Source of the DNA: Chrysomallon squamiferum
Lineage: Eukaryota; Mollusca; Gastropoda; Neomphalida; Peltospiridae
Direction: 5' to 3'
Assembly: GCA_012295275.1 (NCBI GenBank)
Contig: CM022670.1
Coordinates: 24,941,755 to 25,005,754 of the forward strand
DNA: 64,000 nucleotides
A program made the translations under genes and the position numbers. How positions within the stretch are numbered: position 1 is the first letter of the stretch; every line of letters begins with the position of its first letter. Shown here one piece after another: positions 22,096-35,269 of the stretch. The notes under the pieces are model-generated. The model saw only the letters and a list, made by a program, of their open reading frames with translations. It did no database searches and had not been told where the DNA came from.

Positions 22096-24139
22096 AACAC
22101 CAAAGATACGTTTGCTTACCTTGAAAATATTATCACCCTCAGGATGTTACTCATGGATTGCACATTTACTTAAAACCTTCCAGATGAAAATAAAGGTAAT
22201 CCCAAATTTGAATGTTTCACAAGTCTTCTGCACAACGAAATGTCAAAAGTTCCAATTATGTTTTGTGCGCACAAATACTTTTCTTTTGAAACATAATTTA
22301 AACTAATGGTTATGTTTTTCTTGCGTCAGAAAAAAACAAAAGAATAAGGTTTAACAATGATTACCATTAGCTGTAAAATGTCCAAAGAAATAAGAATTGA
22401 AAAAACGTGAAAAAAAAAATACACGTTATAATTCCAAAATTACGACAATCTTCAAAAGGGCAGATATCTGAAATGGTTAAAAAAAGAAAAAGTTAATAAA
22501 CTGAATTTTTTTCTTAAAACAATAGGTAAGTAAGTAAGTAAGTAAACACGTAAGTTAGTAGACAAGAAGTTCGTATATAAATAAAATTAAATCTGTCTAG
22601 AATCTTTTAGATTAAAGAATATTAAAGAAAACAAAAAGAATTATAAACACACACTTCCTGAAACATAATTTAAATGACATTTAACCAATGAAATCAAATG
22701 AAAGAGCCTAGGACACTACAGAATTGTTACAGTAATTTAACTAGTTTTGTCTTCAGTTTGTACTGTTCCAGAGTAAACAATGGTCAGTGTATAAAAAAAA
22801 TCCGAACTTATTGCGTGGTGTACATTTATATAAATCTTATTTTTAGTAAATCATTTAAACCGTTCATTTTCAGTAAACTTGACTGTGGTGGAGAATAATT
22901 TGAGATAGATCATATTTAGGATAAATAAATAAACAATAAAGGAAAAACAACAACAACAACAACAACAACAAAAACAACAACAACAACAACCAACAATAAT
23001 AATAATAATAACAACAATAACAATAATAATAATAACTATTATTATCATCATCATCATCATCATCATCATCATGATAAATCAAATACAATAACTGAACAGT
23101 TCCAATACATCAGAAATAAAATATTGTTATTTCTATAATATATAGCAATTCAGTGAAGAAAAAAAGAATGAACAAGAAGGAAGTCTCATAAGTTTCCTTT
23201 TCTAGCCTCCCAGGCAATCATATACGCTACACATATTGCATCGTTCTGTGTGTATATTCAACAGAGCATTTTTTTTAAATCTCATTACTTTTATATGTTG
23301 AAGGAACAAACATTTCGACTCATCGTGTAGAATCTCTTGATAAAAAAAAATAATAATAAAATAATAAAAAAATTATCAAACAAAAATTTGACGGATATAA
23401 AAATACTACACCAGCTTGATAAATTAAAAAAATATATATAAATTGCTTGAAAATTATTAAAAAAAAAATTAAAAAACCCCAAAATCATTCCAAATTAAAA
23501 AAAAAAAAAGTACCGCTCCAGAATCGTCTGATGTGAATAACTGTGAATTTACTTGACTCTAACTTGACAAATACAAACGTATCATTCTGAAAAAAAAAAA
23601 AAAAAAAACAACAAATACAATAAAATAAAATAAATATTTTACTCGATGAAAGTCTGCCACCTTAACCGTCAGCTTATTGATACATTCAACCGCCTCATCT
23701 AACCTATATTTTCTACAAGATTTCTTATCAATGCCGTGCTCCAGTAGTCAGACAAAATGTGTGATATTACTTGCGTGATTAAAATGACGGCGTAACGCAA
23801 TTATTTTATCAAACGTTAGTAAATCAGTCAAGCTGAATGTATTTTTTTAACTTAAAATCAGATTTCTCTGATAGGACACTACGGGATGCTTCATCGGAGA
23901 CTCGTCGCTTCATTAATGTAGACTGAGATATGTGAACTGTTAAAAGAGCTAGTGAGTGTATGAAAATAAAATGAAATAAAACTATAGAGAGCATAATTGC
24001 ACTGTGGTGTATGTGTGCACGTTTTTATATATGTATATATATGAACGGATGTATATTTGTATGCTATGTTATCATTAATAATAATAATAATAACAATAAC
24101 AATAATAATATAATAGTAGTAGTAGTAAAGTAGCAGCAG

Positions 24140-24177
<38 letters not shown>

Positions 24178-24254
24178 ATACTAATACTAATAATAACATA
24201 AATTCGGTCATTTTTTTTTCGTAGGAAATATAAGTTGGCAGTATTGGCAAGACT

Positions 24255-24452
24255 AAAACACGTATTATAGATTTCATAACCTCATAAACAATAAACACCC
24301 ACAGGTAATGCTGTTTACCTTGTAAATATTATTGCTCACAAAAACATATTACAGTTTTCATAACCTGATACGCAATAAATACACGAAATGCTGTTTACCG
24401 TGTAAACAGTATTTCTCACAAAAACATATATTACAGTTTTCATAACCTGATA
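24255..24452. repeat. ~82-bp tandem repeat, about 2.4 copies
   Basis: Copies start near 24255, 24340 and 24420. Shared segments are TTTCATAACCT, AATGCTGTTTACC and CTCACAAAAACA in fixed order. The third copy breaks off after the first segment. Confidence 0.8.
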
Positions 24453-24798
24453 CGTCAATTGTGTATTAACGTACATCTGTTCAGAAGAAAATGAAGGTTA
24501 ATTCCAAATAATATCTAATCAAACGAACTTCAAAAACGTCTGTCAAAAGCGTTAATTGTTTTGTGACGTAATAAACGTTATCACGTGATCTCTGCTTAAC
24601 AACGTCATTCTTTTGTTTAGTACGAGGGTTTGCAGTCTTAAATTCCGTTTCGTGAAAAATTTAATACTTTGGTACACAGTGATCCCGTCGGTAAGTAATA
24701 TTTTGTGTCTTAAATTAATAGCTTAGTTAATTAAATTAATTAAACTTTATTTATAGCAAATAATTTATTCATTATTTATGTAGTATATATGTATGTAT

Positions 24799-24895
24799 CG
24801 TTACAAAAATCAAACAAACTGTTCCGTATAGTTTAATAAAATTAAAATCGCCGGGATCGATACTGTTTAAGCTAAACAGATTATATAAAAATAAA
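24799..24895. repeat. Direct repeat copy 1
   Basis: Begins CGTTACAAAAATCAAACAAA and ends with ACTGTTTAAGCTAAACAG. Nearly identical to 26167-26263 in the same orientation; weaker AT-rich similarity continues to about 25030. Confidence 0.85.
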
Positions 24896-25906
24896 ATAAT
24901 AATAAAATACGCTGTAAAAATAAAAATAAAAATAATAAATTTTAAAAAAATGCTAAAATTTCAGAAAAATATAAAAATAAGAAATTATGAAAACATAAAA
25001 AATACATATACATAAAATAATAAAAAAAATATGAATAATATATACATCATAAAACATACATACATACATACATACATACATACATACGTACGTACGTACG
25101 TACATACATAATTAATAAATTAATTTCTATAAATAAAATTTAATTAATTTAATTAATAAAGTTATTAATTTAAGACATTAAATATTACTTACCCACTGGA
25201 CCACTGTATGATTAAAAAAAAGTAATAATAATTGTTTCACAGCATTACCATTCTAATCTATTTAAGAGGTCTGCAAACAAACTATTACAGACAAAATTAA
25301 AATGTGGCTTCTAAGTCTGTATCCCTTAAAAATATACAGTAATAAGAAAGTTATTTACTGTTTTCTTCAATAACTGTAATTCATCAGCAAAAATAATTAA
25401 TTAATTTAGTAAAAATGTCTTGGCACGCCGAAGCTATTAACAGATATTTTCTACCATTTTCACTTGTAATTGTTTTGTTACTGTTATTCCTTACTGTTTT
25501 AGATATAGAGAAAAAATACTGATTTTCTGCAACATTCTTCTGGTTATAGTTACGGCTATATATATCACAATTTTCATTAACATTTCATTTTACAGTAATG
25601 ATCTGAATTTTTAAAAAGTCCAGATTCTCATTAATGTTCTTGTTTGTTGAAAAACACCCAAATTAAAGAAAGACTAATTCTCGAATTTCAATAAAACTTT
25701 TCTATCCTATTACGCCTTCATAAATATTTCTTATCTTACTGTTTAAGCACCAAATAAATAAAAAATCTTCTCCGATTGTTAATAAAATTTCTGTTTAATT
25801 AATATTATGGCTTATATCTAAAAATAATAAAATGACAAATAAAAAAAAAAATAATAATAATAATTTCAGTACATTTTATCTATTTATTTACTTATTTTAT
25901 ACATAT

Positions 25907-25954
<48 letters not shown>

Positions 25955-26166
25955 AATTAAAACACACCTCTGGAATGACAGAACACAGTAATTGCTAAAT
26001 TTGCCTTTTTCCAGCGCTTCCACTAAATAATGATTAATAGCAAGCTCGAAGAACTTTAATAGTTTTTGCATAGTAAATGAAAGGTTTACAAAAAAGAATG
26101 TGTAGGAATTGAAAAGAAAATAAAGTTGTACTTGTTCGGCGATTGATAGCTGTGGTTCTAATCGTT

Positions 26167-26263
26167 CGTTACAAAAATCAAACAAACTGTTCCGTATAGT
26201 TTAATAAAATTAAAATCGCATGGGATCAATACTGTTTAAGCTAAACAGATTATATAAAAATAA
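26167..26263. repeat. Direct repeat copy 2
   Basis: Second copy of the 24799 unit, 1368 bp away, with a few substitutions. Weaker similarity continues to about 26440. Confidence 0.85.
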
Positions 26264-26903
26264 TAATAAAATATATTTTAAAACAAAAAATTACAAAAAA
26301 AAAACAAAAAAAAATATAAAAATAAAAATATAAATACAATTAATATATTTTTAAAAAATGCTAAAAATTAAGAAAAATATATAAAATAAAAAAATTATGA
26401 ATAACACAAAAAATATATAGATATAAACATACAACGTATATACAAAAATGAATAAAAAAAAATAAGTTCTGAAATAACACAATTATCAGAAGAAATCTTT
26501 GAAAGTTATCGAACATTTAAAATAAATGTACTTCGCCTGGCACTACTAACATTAATTCAGGGAGTTACATGAAATCTGCCAAGACGCATTATCAGTCGAT
26601 TTACGATTTCACACTTTGGGTCGGATTTCGTAATATTTCACACTGAGAAAGCTCTGGACCAGAGATGAAGAAGCGATATTTAGTCGATTTTTAAAAAGTT
26701 ATTCAGCTGATTGTTTGATTGTTTGTTTGTCCATTATTAATAGTGATAGTGATGATAGTAGTAATGGTGATGGTGGTGATAGTGTAGTAGTAATAATAGT
26801 TGTAATATTAGATATAGTAGCAGTAGAAGAAGAAGTAGTAGTAATTGTAGTAACATTTGCAGTAGAAATAGCAGTAGCAGCACTTCAAGGAGTATTATTG
26901 GGA

Positions 26904-26907
<4 letters not shown>

Positions 26908-27000
<93 letters not shown>

Positions 27001-27001
27001 C
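26908..27001. repeat. (GTA)n microsatellite
   Basis: About 30 GTA units, flanked by diverged GTA/GCA repeats from about 26750; the 120-residue poly-Val frame across it is an artefact. Confidence 0.95.
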
Positions 27002-27629
27002 AGCAGCAGTACAGCTAATATTGTCGCAATTGCTGCACGATTCTGATTTTATGGTACATGATTATTCATTTTTTTAACTCATGCCTGGCGAGAGCCGTAA
27101 TGAACAAATTCAATCAAATTTGTGAGCATAAAAGCATCACACTTGAAACCAGCGACGTATTTACAGCAGAATTAACACACGGATAAAGAGAAGGAGGGAG
27201 AGTGGGATATATATATAGACAGAAAGAGAGATAAAGAAAGAGAGCAAGACAGAGAGAAAAACGGAGAAACAAAAAGCGAACTGTACAAAGAGAAACAAAT
27301 AGAAAAACATTCTTAATACAAAATACAAAAAGCATAAAACAGAATTAGACAGAAAGAAAGCCTGAGATAGGTAATAAATTACGTACAGCTTACAATAATG
27401 ATGATGATAATAATAATACAAATAATGATAATGATATTGATGATGATAATGGTGATGATGATGATGATTATGATAATATACAATCTGCGGCAATATTTTT
27501 ACAGTTATGTATAGAAAAATTTGCGAAATTAAAATGTGATAAAGAAAGAACAAAAGAAAAGAAAAAAGAAAAGAAAAGAAAAGAAAAGAAGCTATTAATA
27601 TTAAAAGATCAAAGAACCACGCTACTTAC

Positions 27630-27806
27630 TTAGCAAACTTTGGTTTCAATGCTAATGATTTCAGTTCTTGCACTTCCACCAGCCTGCGCTTAGACACCTC
27701 CAGCAGCTCGAATTGAGTTAATATTGCTACAAGCGACACGACACAAAGGAGAAATAACACAGCTTCAGTGACTTTTATGAAACCGTGCACTGCGATGAAT
27801 GAATGA
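27630..27806 (-). CDS. Candidate upstream exon of gene A (weak)
   Basis: On the - strand, TATTTGCAG precedes an open frame reading HSFIAVHGFIKVTEAVLFLL, CVVSLVAILTQFELLEVSKR and RLVEVQELKSLALKPKFA, ending at AA|GTAAGT. The donor is a consensus site in phase 2, which is what gene A exon 1 needs (AA + C = Asn). The hydrophobic stretch could be a signal peptide, followed by a charged helix. There is no in-frame ATG, so a further 5' exon would be required. It could equally be a chance open frame. Confidence 0.35.
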
Positions 27807-28176
27807 CTGCAAATATTATCTCAGGAAACACGGACAGCAGTTGAAAAGGAGAAGAACTACATTTCCATTATATTAGATGTCGACCAGATAAAGGCGTAAT
27901 GAACTAGTAACAGCGATATTGGGCTTGTTATGAACTGCACTTGTCTTTGAAATACTGTTATGATGAAACTTGCTTCTGAATCAATGTCTTTAATGAAAAC
28001 GCGTCTCAGAGGCTCGTTGGTAGCAACATAGGGTTAATCATTTTTATGCGCTTTCATATATTTCATCTGCATGTCCAGAGCTGGCAAATTATGTTTGGTC
28101 TTGTTGTTTGTTTTATATCGTTTTCCATATTAAATCAATTAATTAAACTGTGCATTTATTTAATTATGTAATACAA

Positions 28177-28207
<31 letters not shown>

Positions 28208-28314
28208 TTCAGACTTAATGTATTAGAGATCCTTTCTTTTTTACTCTGCTCTTTTATTTTAGCCGTATCTCTCTGTTTCTCTTTACATTTTAATTATTAT
28301 TATCTCTCATAAAG

Positions 28315-28515
28315 ACAGACAGAAATACAGCGGTAGATGAACAGACAGCTAAAAAGGTAGATAGAAGGATAGATAGAAAACGAGACAGACAGATAATTAG
28401 ATATATATACAGAAACAAATAGATTGAGATAGATAGACAGACAAACAGACAGACAGACAGATAGATAGAAGATAGATAGACAGATAGGCACACAGATAGA
28501 TAGATAGTCAGACAG
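28315..28515. repeat. Degenerate GATA/GACA tract
   Basis: Mixture of GATA and GACA units, about 200 bp, producing cysteine-, serine- and tyrosine-rich shadow frames on the - strand. Confidence 0.9.
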
Positions 28516-29050
28516 ATAATTATATAGGTAGGTTATAGTTAAAGGAAAACGAGAGAACAACAAAGTAACACTAATGAAAGGGTAGTGCCTGGACATTTAA
28601 TTCATTTGCGAAATAAAAATCCAAACTGTCTTAATATTTCAACTCGAATGAAAAGAGCATTTCCATCCAAAGGTCCTATCACGAAGAATAATTTAATAAT
28701 AAAAATTACTCGATAAATTCCGAGTGTGTGTGACGGAGAGGTGCCCTGCTTGTGAACAGTCGACCTAGGACGACATTGATTGAGTGATAAGGCAAATGAG
28801 AAGAAGTAAAAAAAGAGTACAAAATAAGTGCGGGGACAGAGTAGCTAAAAGGCTATGTTTAAAAAATAACGCGATCGTTTTACGAAGTTCTACGACTTCA
28901 ATTGTAGGTTGTCATGTTTTGTGTGAGGAAAGGAAAAAAAAAAAAAAAAACGTGAGACATTATCTTGAGTGTTAAAATGTGAAATGTGATTTCAGATAGT
29001 AATTTTGTTACAGACAGAATTATTAAGTATTTATATGTTTTATTTTACCA

Positions 29051-29082
29051 TTCATCATAATCACTATATAATAATAATAATA

Positions 29083-29115
<33 letters not shown>

Positions 29116-29152
29116 ATTATTATTATTATTATTATATAGTGATTATGATGAA
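29051..29152. repeat. Perfect-armed hairpin around a (TAA)n tract
   Basis: The left arm TTCATCATAATCACTATATA at 29051 is the exact reverse complement of the right arm ending at 29152. The TAA/TTA tract between extends the stem. An AATAATAATA...TTATTATT tail repeats the pattern at 29152-29190. Confidence 0.9.
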
Positions 29153-31714
29153 TAATAATAATAATAATTATTATTATTATTATTATTATTAAGAGCAGGC
29201 CTACTGCTACATAATCATCTTTTATTGTTTTGTTTAGAGATAACACGCTAACAAAATTGGGTCTTTTATGTGGATTTTATTTGTCTGACATCGTATTAAA
29301 AAAACAAAAAAACAAAAAACACGCCTTATTACACGAAGATCAGTGTTTTAATTTCCTTTGTTTCTATCAATACTCATCCACATTAAACCCAGATCCGCAA
29401 CATAATTTTAACACGCAAGACATTTCTACTGCATTACTTCAGTTAGTTATTTTTTCTCTTCTGTTTTTAAATCCTTTGTTCGAAACAGAGATCCACGATT
29501 TAGCTACTAACAATCGATACGAGCAATCTGGAATCCACGATACAAATAAGAAAGATAAGGACAGAGAACATTCCTAATTGAGGCAAACGATATTGATAGT
29601 GGAAATGCAAGACGATCAACTGTACGGTCGCGTCCAGAACAAAACAATTATCTCACAGATAACGAAGACACTCGGCGAAAACACTTTGTTAAATAATTGA
29701 CGCAGTTTTCGAATTATCCCTAATTAATGTGTAATAAAGTCCTCTGTTTATATTTGTGCTACTCAACAAACACGTCTGAAGTAAAATCGTAACATGAAGC
29801 TTGCAGTGGATTATGCTCACGTATAAATAAAGTAAATGCAGTAGATAGTTATTTATTTTTAAATGTCTGACAAAGCTATCTGACAAATTTGCTGATTTGG
29901 TCTATTAAAGTCTATTAGGTGTCTGACATGGTTTAGTAACTGAACAATATAAAACAAGAAAAACTCTTTTGCCATCTTGGGAAAAATGTATCCCCAGATA
30001 TTGGCTGTTGAGACAGTTCGCTCCATAGTCGAAATGTATGAAACAAATGTAACATATACTATGGGCATAAACTGTATTATTATTATTATTTTTTAATTCT
30101 ATGGTTAATCCAGTGAAAGATGAAATTTCACATTGTTCTTTGCAATTAATTTTTTCATTATGTAAACGAGGAACAGAGAGCTATGCAACCATTATTTAAC
30201 ATTCTTACTCAATCCAGTTATGTATCGCGCAAATCGCAAGAATACATTAATGACTTATGTCTAGATATAAGATTCGTTGTCAGCATATGTATCTGTCAAT
30301 GCATCAGATGAATCCTGTATAATTTTTTAGATATTCATAATTCTTTGATTTCCATCATAATTACATTATTCATGATAAACTATTATTTTTTTTATAGTTA
30401 GATAAAGGAACTAGTTATCGCTACAATAATATTATTTATTCACAAAAAAAAAAAAAAAAAGAGGAAAATCAGAAAGGAAAGGAAGATATTGCACAGAGCT
30501 AGATTAAATGCAATAACTAAATTCACCATACAGTATCAGTAAGAATAATATCATGATTGATAATGATGTCCGTCAACAACAACAACTATTAATAATAGTA
30601 ATAATCGTAATAATTATTTAAAAAATCAGTGATGATGATGACTGTAACAATGAAATTATGATGTTGATAATAAATATAACAACAATGATGATGAGCAGAA
30701 GACTAATACTAATTATTTTATTTATTTTAGTTATGACTTCTATTCAGAAAGAATCAAAAAGAAAGAACAAAAATTTAACAATCTTTAACGTTTTCCCCAT
30801 TTCCATCACGTGACAGATCACAACAAAATAATATACAGGAAATGGTCAGCATTGCATTTGAACTTTCACGCTTCGCTGGAAACGGTAATGGGAAAAATAG
30901 CCTCACTCAAGCTTATGACCAACCAATGACTGGAAATAATCACAGCAAAGATGCCCTTAGTTGGTGCCAAGGATCTGCGGAAACTAATAATTTCTTACCA
31001 TAAACCCGAGTGTCAGTCCAATTTTCGGTGTGATTAAAATTTGACACAAAGCACCCATGTCATGTTGTTATCTCAGCTGGCATGACCTGATTGAAACGTG
31101 GCACCACTGAAAACTGATATCTCGTTATCACTGGCCCAGGGTCACAGTATCAAAAGCCTGAGCTGGTCATCATCATCACTACTGCAAAATACAGCGTACA
31201 ACTCGGAAAGGAAAGATTTATGGCTGGCCACTCTTCGTTATTTCATACGATGTTTCCAAAAGAGAAGCTTGTTGATTCCGTTATAGATGAAAATTCGAGG
31301 AATGTGAAACATTGACGGAAGCAGTAAAACGAACATACAGAAAAGGAAAACATACCGAACAAAGAAAAGAAAGAAAGATAAAAAAAGAAAAAGGAATGGC
31401 CTATTTATTTTATCAAAATAAGAAAATACATGGAATGGCCTTATGTTTATTTACATATCGACATAGAATACATTTTGAAAAATTTTTGAAATAATTTTTT
31501 TGTTTCCACATTATATGAATTTTGTATATCATAAGAATGACGACCATAATCATTCCTGTTAGATGTTCAACATCGGCGACAGATTTTAGCTGACTACAAT
31601 TTAAATCAGTCATCATAAAATTTGAACTTGAAAGTTACTTGAAATACTTTTATTATTTAATTATTCTTTGTGATATGACCTTTTTTCAGTCAAGCAGAAA
31701 TATTAAAACAGTTT

Positions 31715-31718
<4 letters not shown>

Positions 31719-31805
<87 letters not shown>
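31719..31805. repeat. (CT)n microsatellite
   Basis: About 43 uninterrupted CT units. Confidence 0.97.
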
Positions 31806-31809
<4 letters not shown>

Positions 31810-33727
31810 CCTTCTTAAAGATTTATTTAAAAATTATTCTAGATAAATATTATAGTACACTGTACTGCGACTGGTCTCTGGTGTATCATAAACAGAGTGT
31901 GATTTGAACTTAAAACTAAAACAGCGCTGGTCATTACGGTGTCTGTTTGAGAGTACATCTGATTTGTTTAGTTAATGAATCTCAGAGCGTCACAAATTGA
32001 GAAACCCTCAGAATTAGATTTTTGTTTTCCACCAGCTGCCGAGTAAGGCTGAATATTTTGGTACGGGGAAAACCAGGATTTATTTATTCATTCATTCATT
32101 CATTTATTCATTTGCTTGTTTGGTTGTTAGATTGTTTGTTTCTTTGTTTCATTTGTTGCATGCTTGTCTGTCTTGGTTGGTTGGTTCACAATGTTTTTAT
32201 ATATATATAACGATAAGTTATTATTTAACATAAACGAAACAATACAATTCAGAGACGGTACTGGAATAAATATTAAATGATATTAGTGCATTTCATGTTT
32301 TATTATATTTGTCATTTAAACCTTTCTTCTCTGCCCTAAGCTCATTTTTCTAACACCAATGTGCACTCTATTTCTCACGAATTTTTGCCAGTGCGAAAAG
32401 TATGGCAGATTAGCTATGGAAACAAGCAAGAAAGGAAATTCGGGAGAAAGTAGCTAAACCTCTCAAGTGATCAGTTTAACAAACTGACTCAACTTGGGAA
32501 GCTTCTTGACGCCTTCTGTATAATGCTATTAATGGTAGGTCGAATTCGCACTTTTGTGATGAACCGAACTCAGATTAGCTCAGTACTTCGTTCTTAATCG
32601 CAAGTTAGACTCCAGTCGAAAGTTCGTCAAAACTGTTCTTGTCAGTACTGAGAGGGTCACTATCGATATAACCTGAGCCAGAACGGGGCAAGAACTTTCT
32701 TAGCTCAGCTGTCTATTACTAATAGTAAATAAATGTAATAAAGATCACAAACGTCAAAGTTTTCCTTATCATTACGTATAGCTGTAACTTATTTATTTAT
32801 TTATGATTATTATTACATCTAATACTACCACTGCTACCACTGCTTTTGTTGCTGCTGTTATTGCTACTACTATACTACTCCTTCTGCTATGCTCATCAGT
32901 TACTATCACTACTACTACTGGTAATATTACGTTTAGTATTAAATTTTATAGTCATTTTTGCTAATAGTTACTGATGCTTTTCTTTAAATGCATTAAGTAC
33001 ATAAATCCATTAATAGTAACACAAACACGCACACGTAAAGAGACAAAATATACTAGCGTATAAGATATATGTCAATCATCTTTCATAAACCTAGGATAGA
33101 GAAAAAAAACGTTTAATTTGTTAGCTGAGGTTTTATTTTATATTTTGTTTTATTAAACAGATTAAAATGTGATTTTTCACGCTTCACGTCTTATTTTTCA
33201 CTATTCAGATGAATTCACAGATGACATTGTAATGTAATAATGAACACCAAACAACACAAATTAATATTTATACAGTTACAAATATCAGTGAATACATAGA
33301 CAAATATGTACTGCAGATGCACAAACATCTATGATAATTTAATATAATGCCATTAATAAATAAAAAAATGATGCTTCGTAATAAAAATCGATGCTACTGA
33401 TGTTCAGTTAAAACATAATCATCGATTATTTAGTTGCAGCTAAAGATTACAAAGAAATAAATAACTTTTTTCAAACCTATGCATTGATATACATTTCTAA
33501 GTATAAGACAGAGATTTTAAATATAAAATCAGACAAACGAGTATTTTAACCTATGAATTACAATTAATATACAGTAAAAACTTGGACTATTCCACATATC
33601 TTAATATTTATTCTATAAATCAACAAACTTATAATAAAGGGGTAAAAAAAAATCTTCTCCTTTTTTTTTTTTTTTGTTTTTAAGCGGTAAAATGATCTGC
33701 TATTAAATATAAATGATTCTAACTTAC

Positions 33728-33940
33728 CTGGCAATCACATCGCTACAGAGAAGGCTTAGTTCTTTTCAAATTCGTGGCGAGTGATTTTCTTTCACTTCTC
33801 AGCTGAAGATCGATGAAGGGGACTGTACCAAATAACGCTTCCCATCGCTTCGTGATGCGCCGCCTCGATCGTTGTGTATCAGTGAGTTTGTTTAATTTAT
33901 TGCAGCCCCAGACTTCTTGTGACACTTTAACCACTGTGCA
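33728..33940 (-). other. Candidate noncoding 5' exon ending in a strong donor
   Basis: On the - strand the segment ends TTGCCAG|GTAAGT, a full consensus donor, and is richer in CpG than its surroundings (for example CGATCGAGGCGGCGC). A 63-residue frame lies in it but stops before the donor. Its strand and position would suit a 5' UTR exon of gene A, 12 kb upstream of the first certain exon. The upstream boundary is a guess; T- and CT-rich DNA begins at about 33957. Confidence 0.3.
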
Positions 33941-34976
33941 TCGGGAACATTAGACTTTTTTTTTTTTTCTCTCTCTCTCTCTCATCTGTTAGGAGGAACA
34001 AACTCGAGATACTTAAAATGAATTAGCCACTAAACTTTTAAGAACTATTTAAAGACGTTTACGATCGTAAAACGTGTTAAAATTTAATTAGAATTGGATT
34101 TATATTGGCAAGAGGAGGCAAATTCTAATTAAGTAACCAAGATGGTGCAATGGCAGACAGTATACACCGTACTCTGTAAATGAAAATATATAGTTGAAAA
34201 CTGCCGCTTCTGTTACTACAGCTATGACAACTACTGTTGCTATTATTTCTAGTTCTGCTGCTAAAAAAAACAAAACAAAAAATAAAAATAAAAAGTTAAA
34301 AAAACAAAAACGAAAAAGAAACATACAACCAATTTCTTCGATGTTCAAGTCATTTGTTAAGCTTAAATTCAGAAGAGAATTCTGTCTCTTTTTCCAATAA
34401 AAATAAAAACAATTGTAAACTTCTGATTTCATTTAGATCATATCACAATTATAATAAATTTGGCACTGCGAATAAAACGACAAACTCCCGCTTGAATTGC
34501 ACCATAAAATACTAAAATAATGTCCCCTAGCAACGTGGACTTCATTATTTTCAACTAAATACATCAGTCGCCAATCAGAAATCCAAATACTTGGGACTTA
34601 TTGTTTCTGTAATGAAACAATTATATTTGAAAATAAAAATGTCACATGTAATATATTATATCAGTAGGTTACTTACATTCAGTGATCTTTAAATCATTTA
34701 TTTTTAGAATTTCATTATTTTCGTCGAAACCGTTCTTTTGAGTCAGACAGGAGTCATCTGTACTTAGTTGATTCTGATTTTGATTTTCTTTGATTTGCTT
34801 GTTCTTGTTTAGTTTTTTGTGTGTATATGTTTCTGTGTGTTGTGTGTGTGTATATGCGCGTGTGTGTATGTGTATGTGTGTATTGCTTTCATATCTTTCT
34901 TAATATAAAATGACAGAATACTCGTGTACACGAAAGACCATCACAGTTATTATTACCTAGAAACAGATCGCTGGTC

Positions 34977-35079
34977 AGGGATTCACAGACAGGGATTCAC
35001 AGACAGGGATTCACAGACAGGGATTCACAGACAGGGATTCACAGACAGGGATTCACAGACAGGGATTCACAGACAGGGT
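34977..35079. repeat. 14-bp minisatellite, about 7 copies
   Basis: Unit CAGGGATTCACAGA, perfectly repeated; unit boundaries are arbitrary. Confidence 0.95.
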
Positions 35080-35223
35080 TCCACGAGGCATTAATATTTC
35101 GCGAATCCTCTAAAAGGGACTCAGAACAAACACGTAAAACTTACATTGTTAATATATTAATATATACATTTATCAGCGTACACTGCATGACGGTTCCTCG
35201 GCGAACTTGTACATAAAAAGACA

Positions 35224-35269
<46 letters not shown>

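Larger units (their letters stand above)
21797..27629. other. Repeat-rich DNA upstream of gene A exon 1
   Basis: No gene recognised. It contains a (CA)n run (about 22045-22093), CAA/ATC trinucleotide tracts (22945-23070), poly-A stretches, an ~82-bp tandem repeat (24255-24452), a ~97-bp direct repeat pair (24799 and 26167), a (CATA)n tract (25055-25110), (TTTA)n (25905-25950) and a long (GTA)n tract (26908-27001). If the candidate exon at 27.6 kb is real, this is an intron. Confidence 0.75.
27807..33727. other. Intergenic or intronic DNA with repeats, no gene recognised
   Basis: Contains GATA/GACA tracts (28315-28515), a hairpin-flanked (TAA)n tract (29051-29152), a poly-A run (30444), an uninterrupted (CT)n tract (31719-31805) and scattered trinucleotide tracts. 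ORFs at 29230-29577 and 31098-31494 have no recognisable family. Confidence 0.75.

Noticed and set aside
26715-27077. 120-residue poly-Val ORF
   Set aside because: Pure translation of a (GTA)n microsatellite.
34977-35079. 14-bp repeat block considered as a CRISPR-like array
   Set aside because: Units are contiguous with no spacers, and the genome is eukaryotic.
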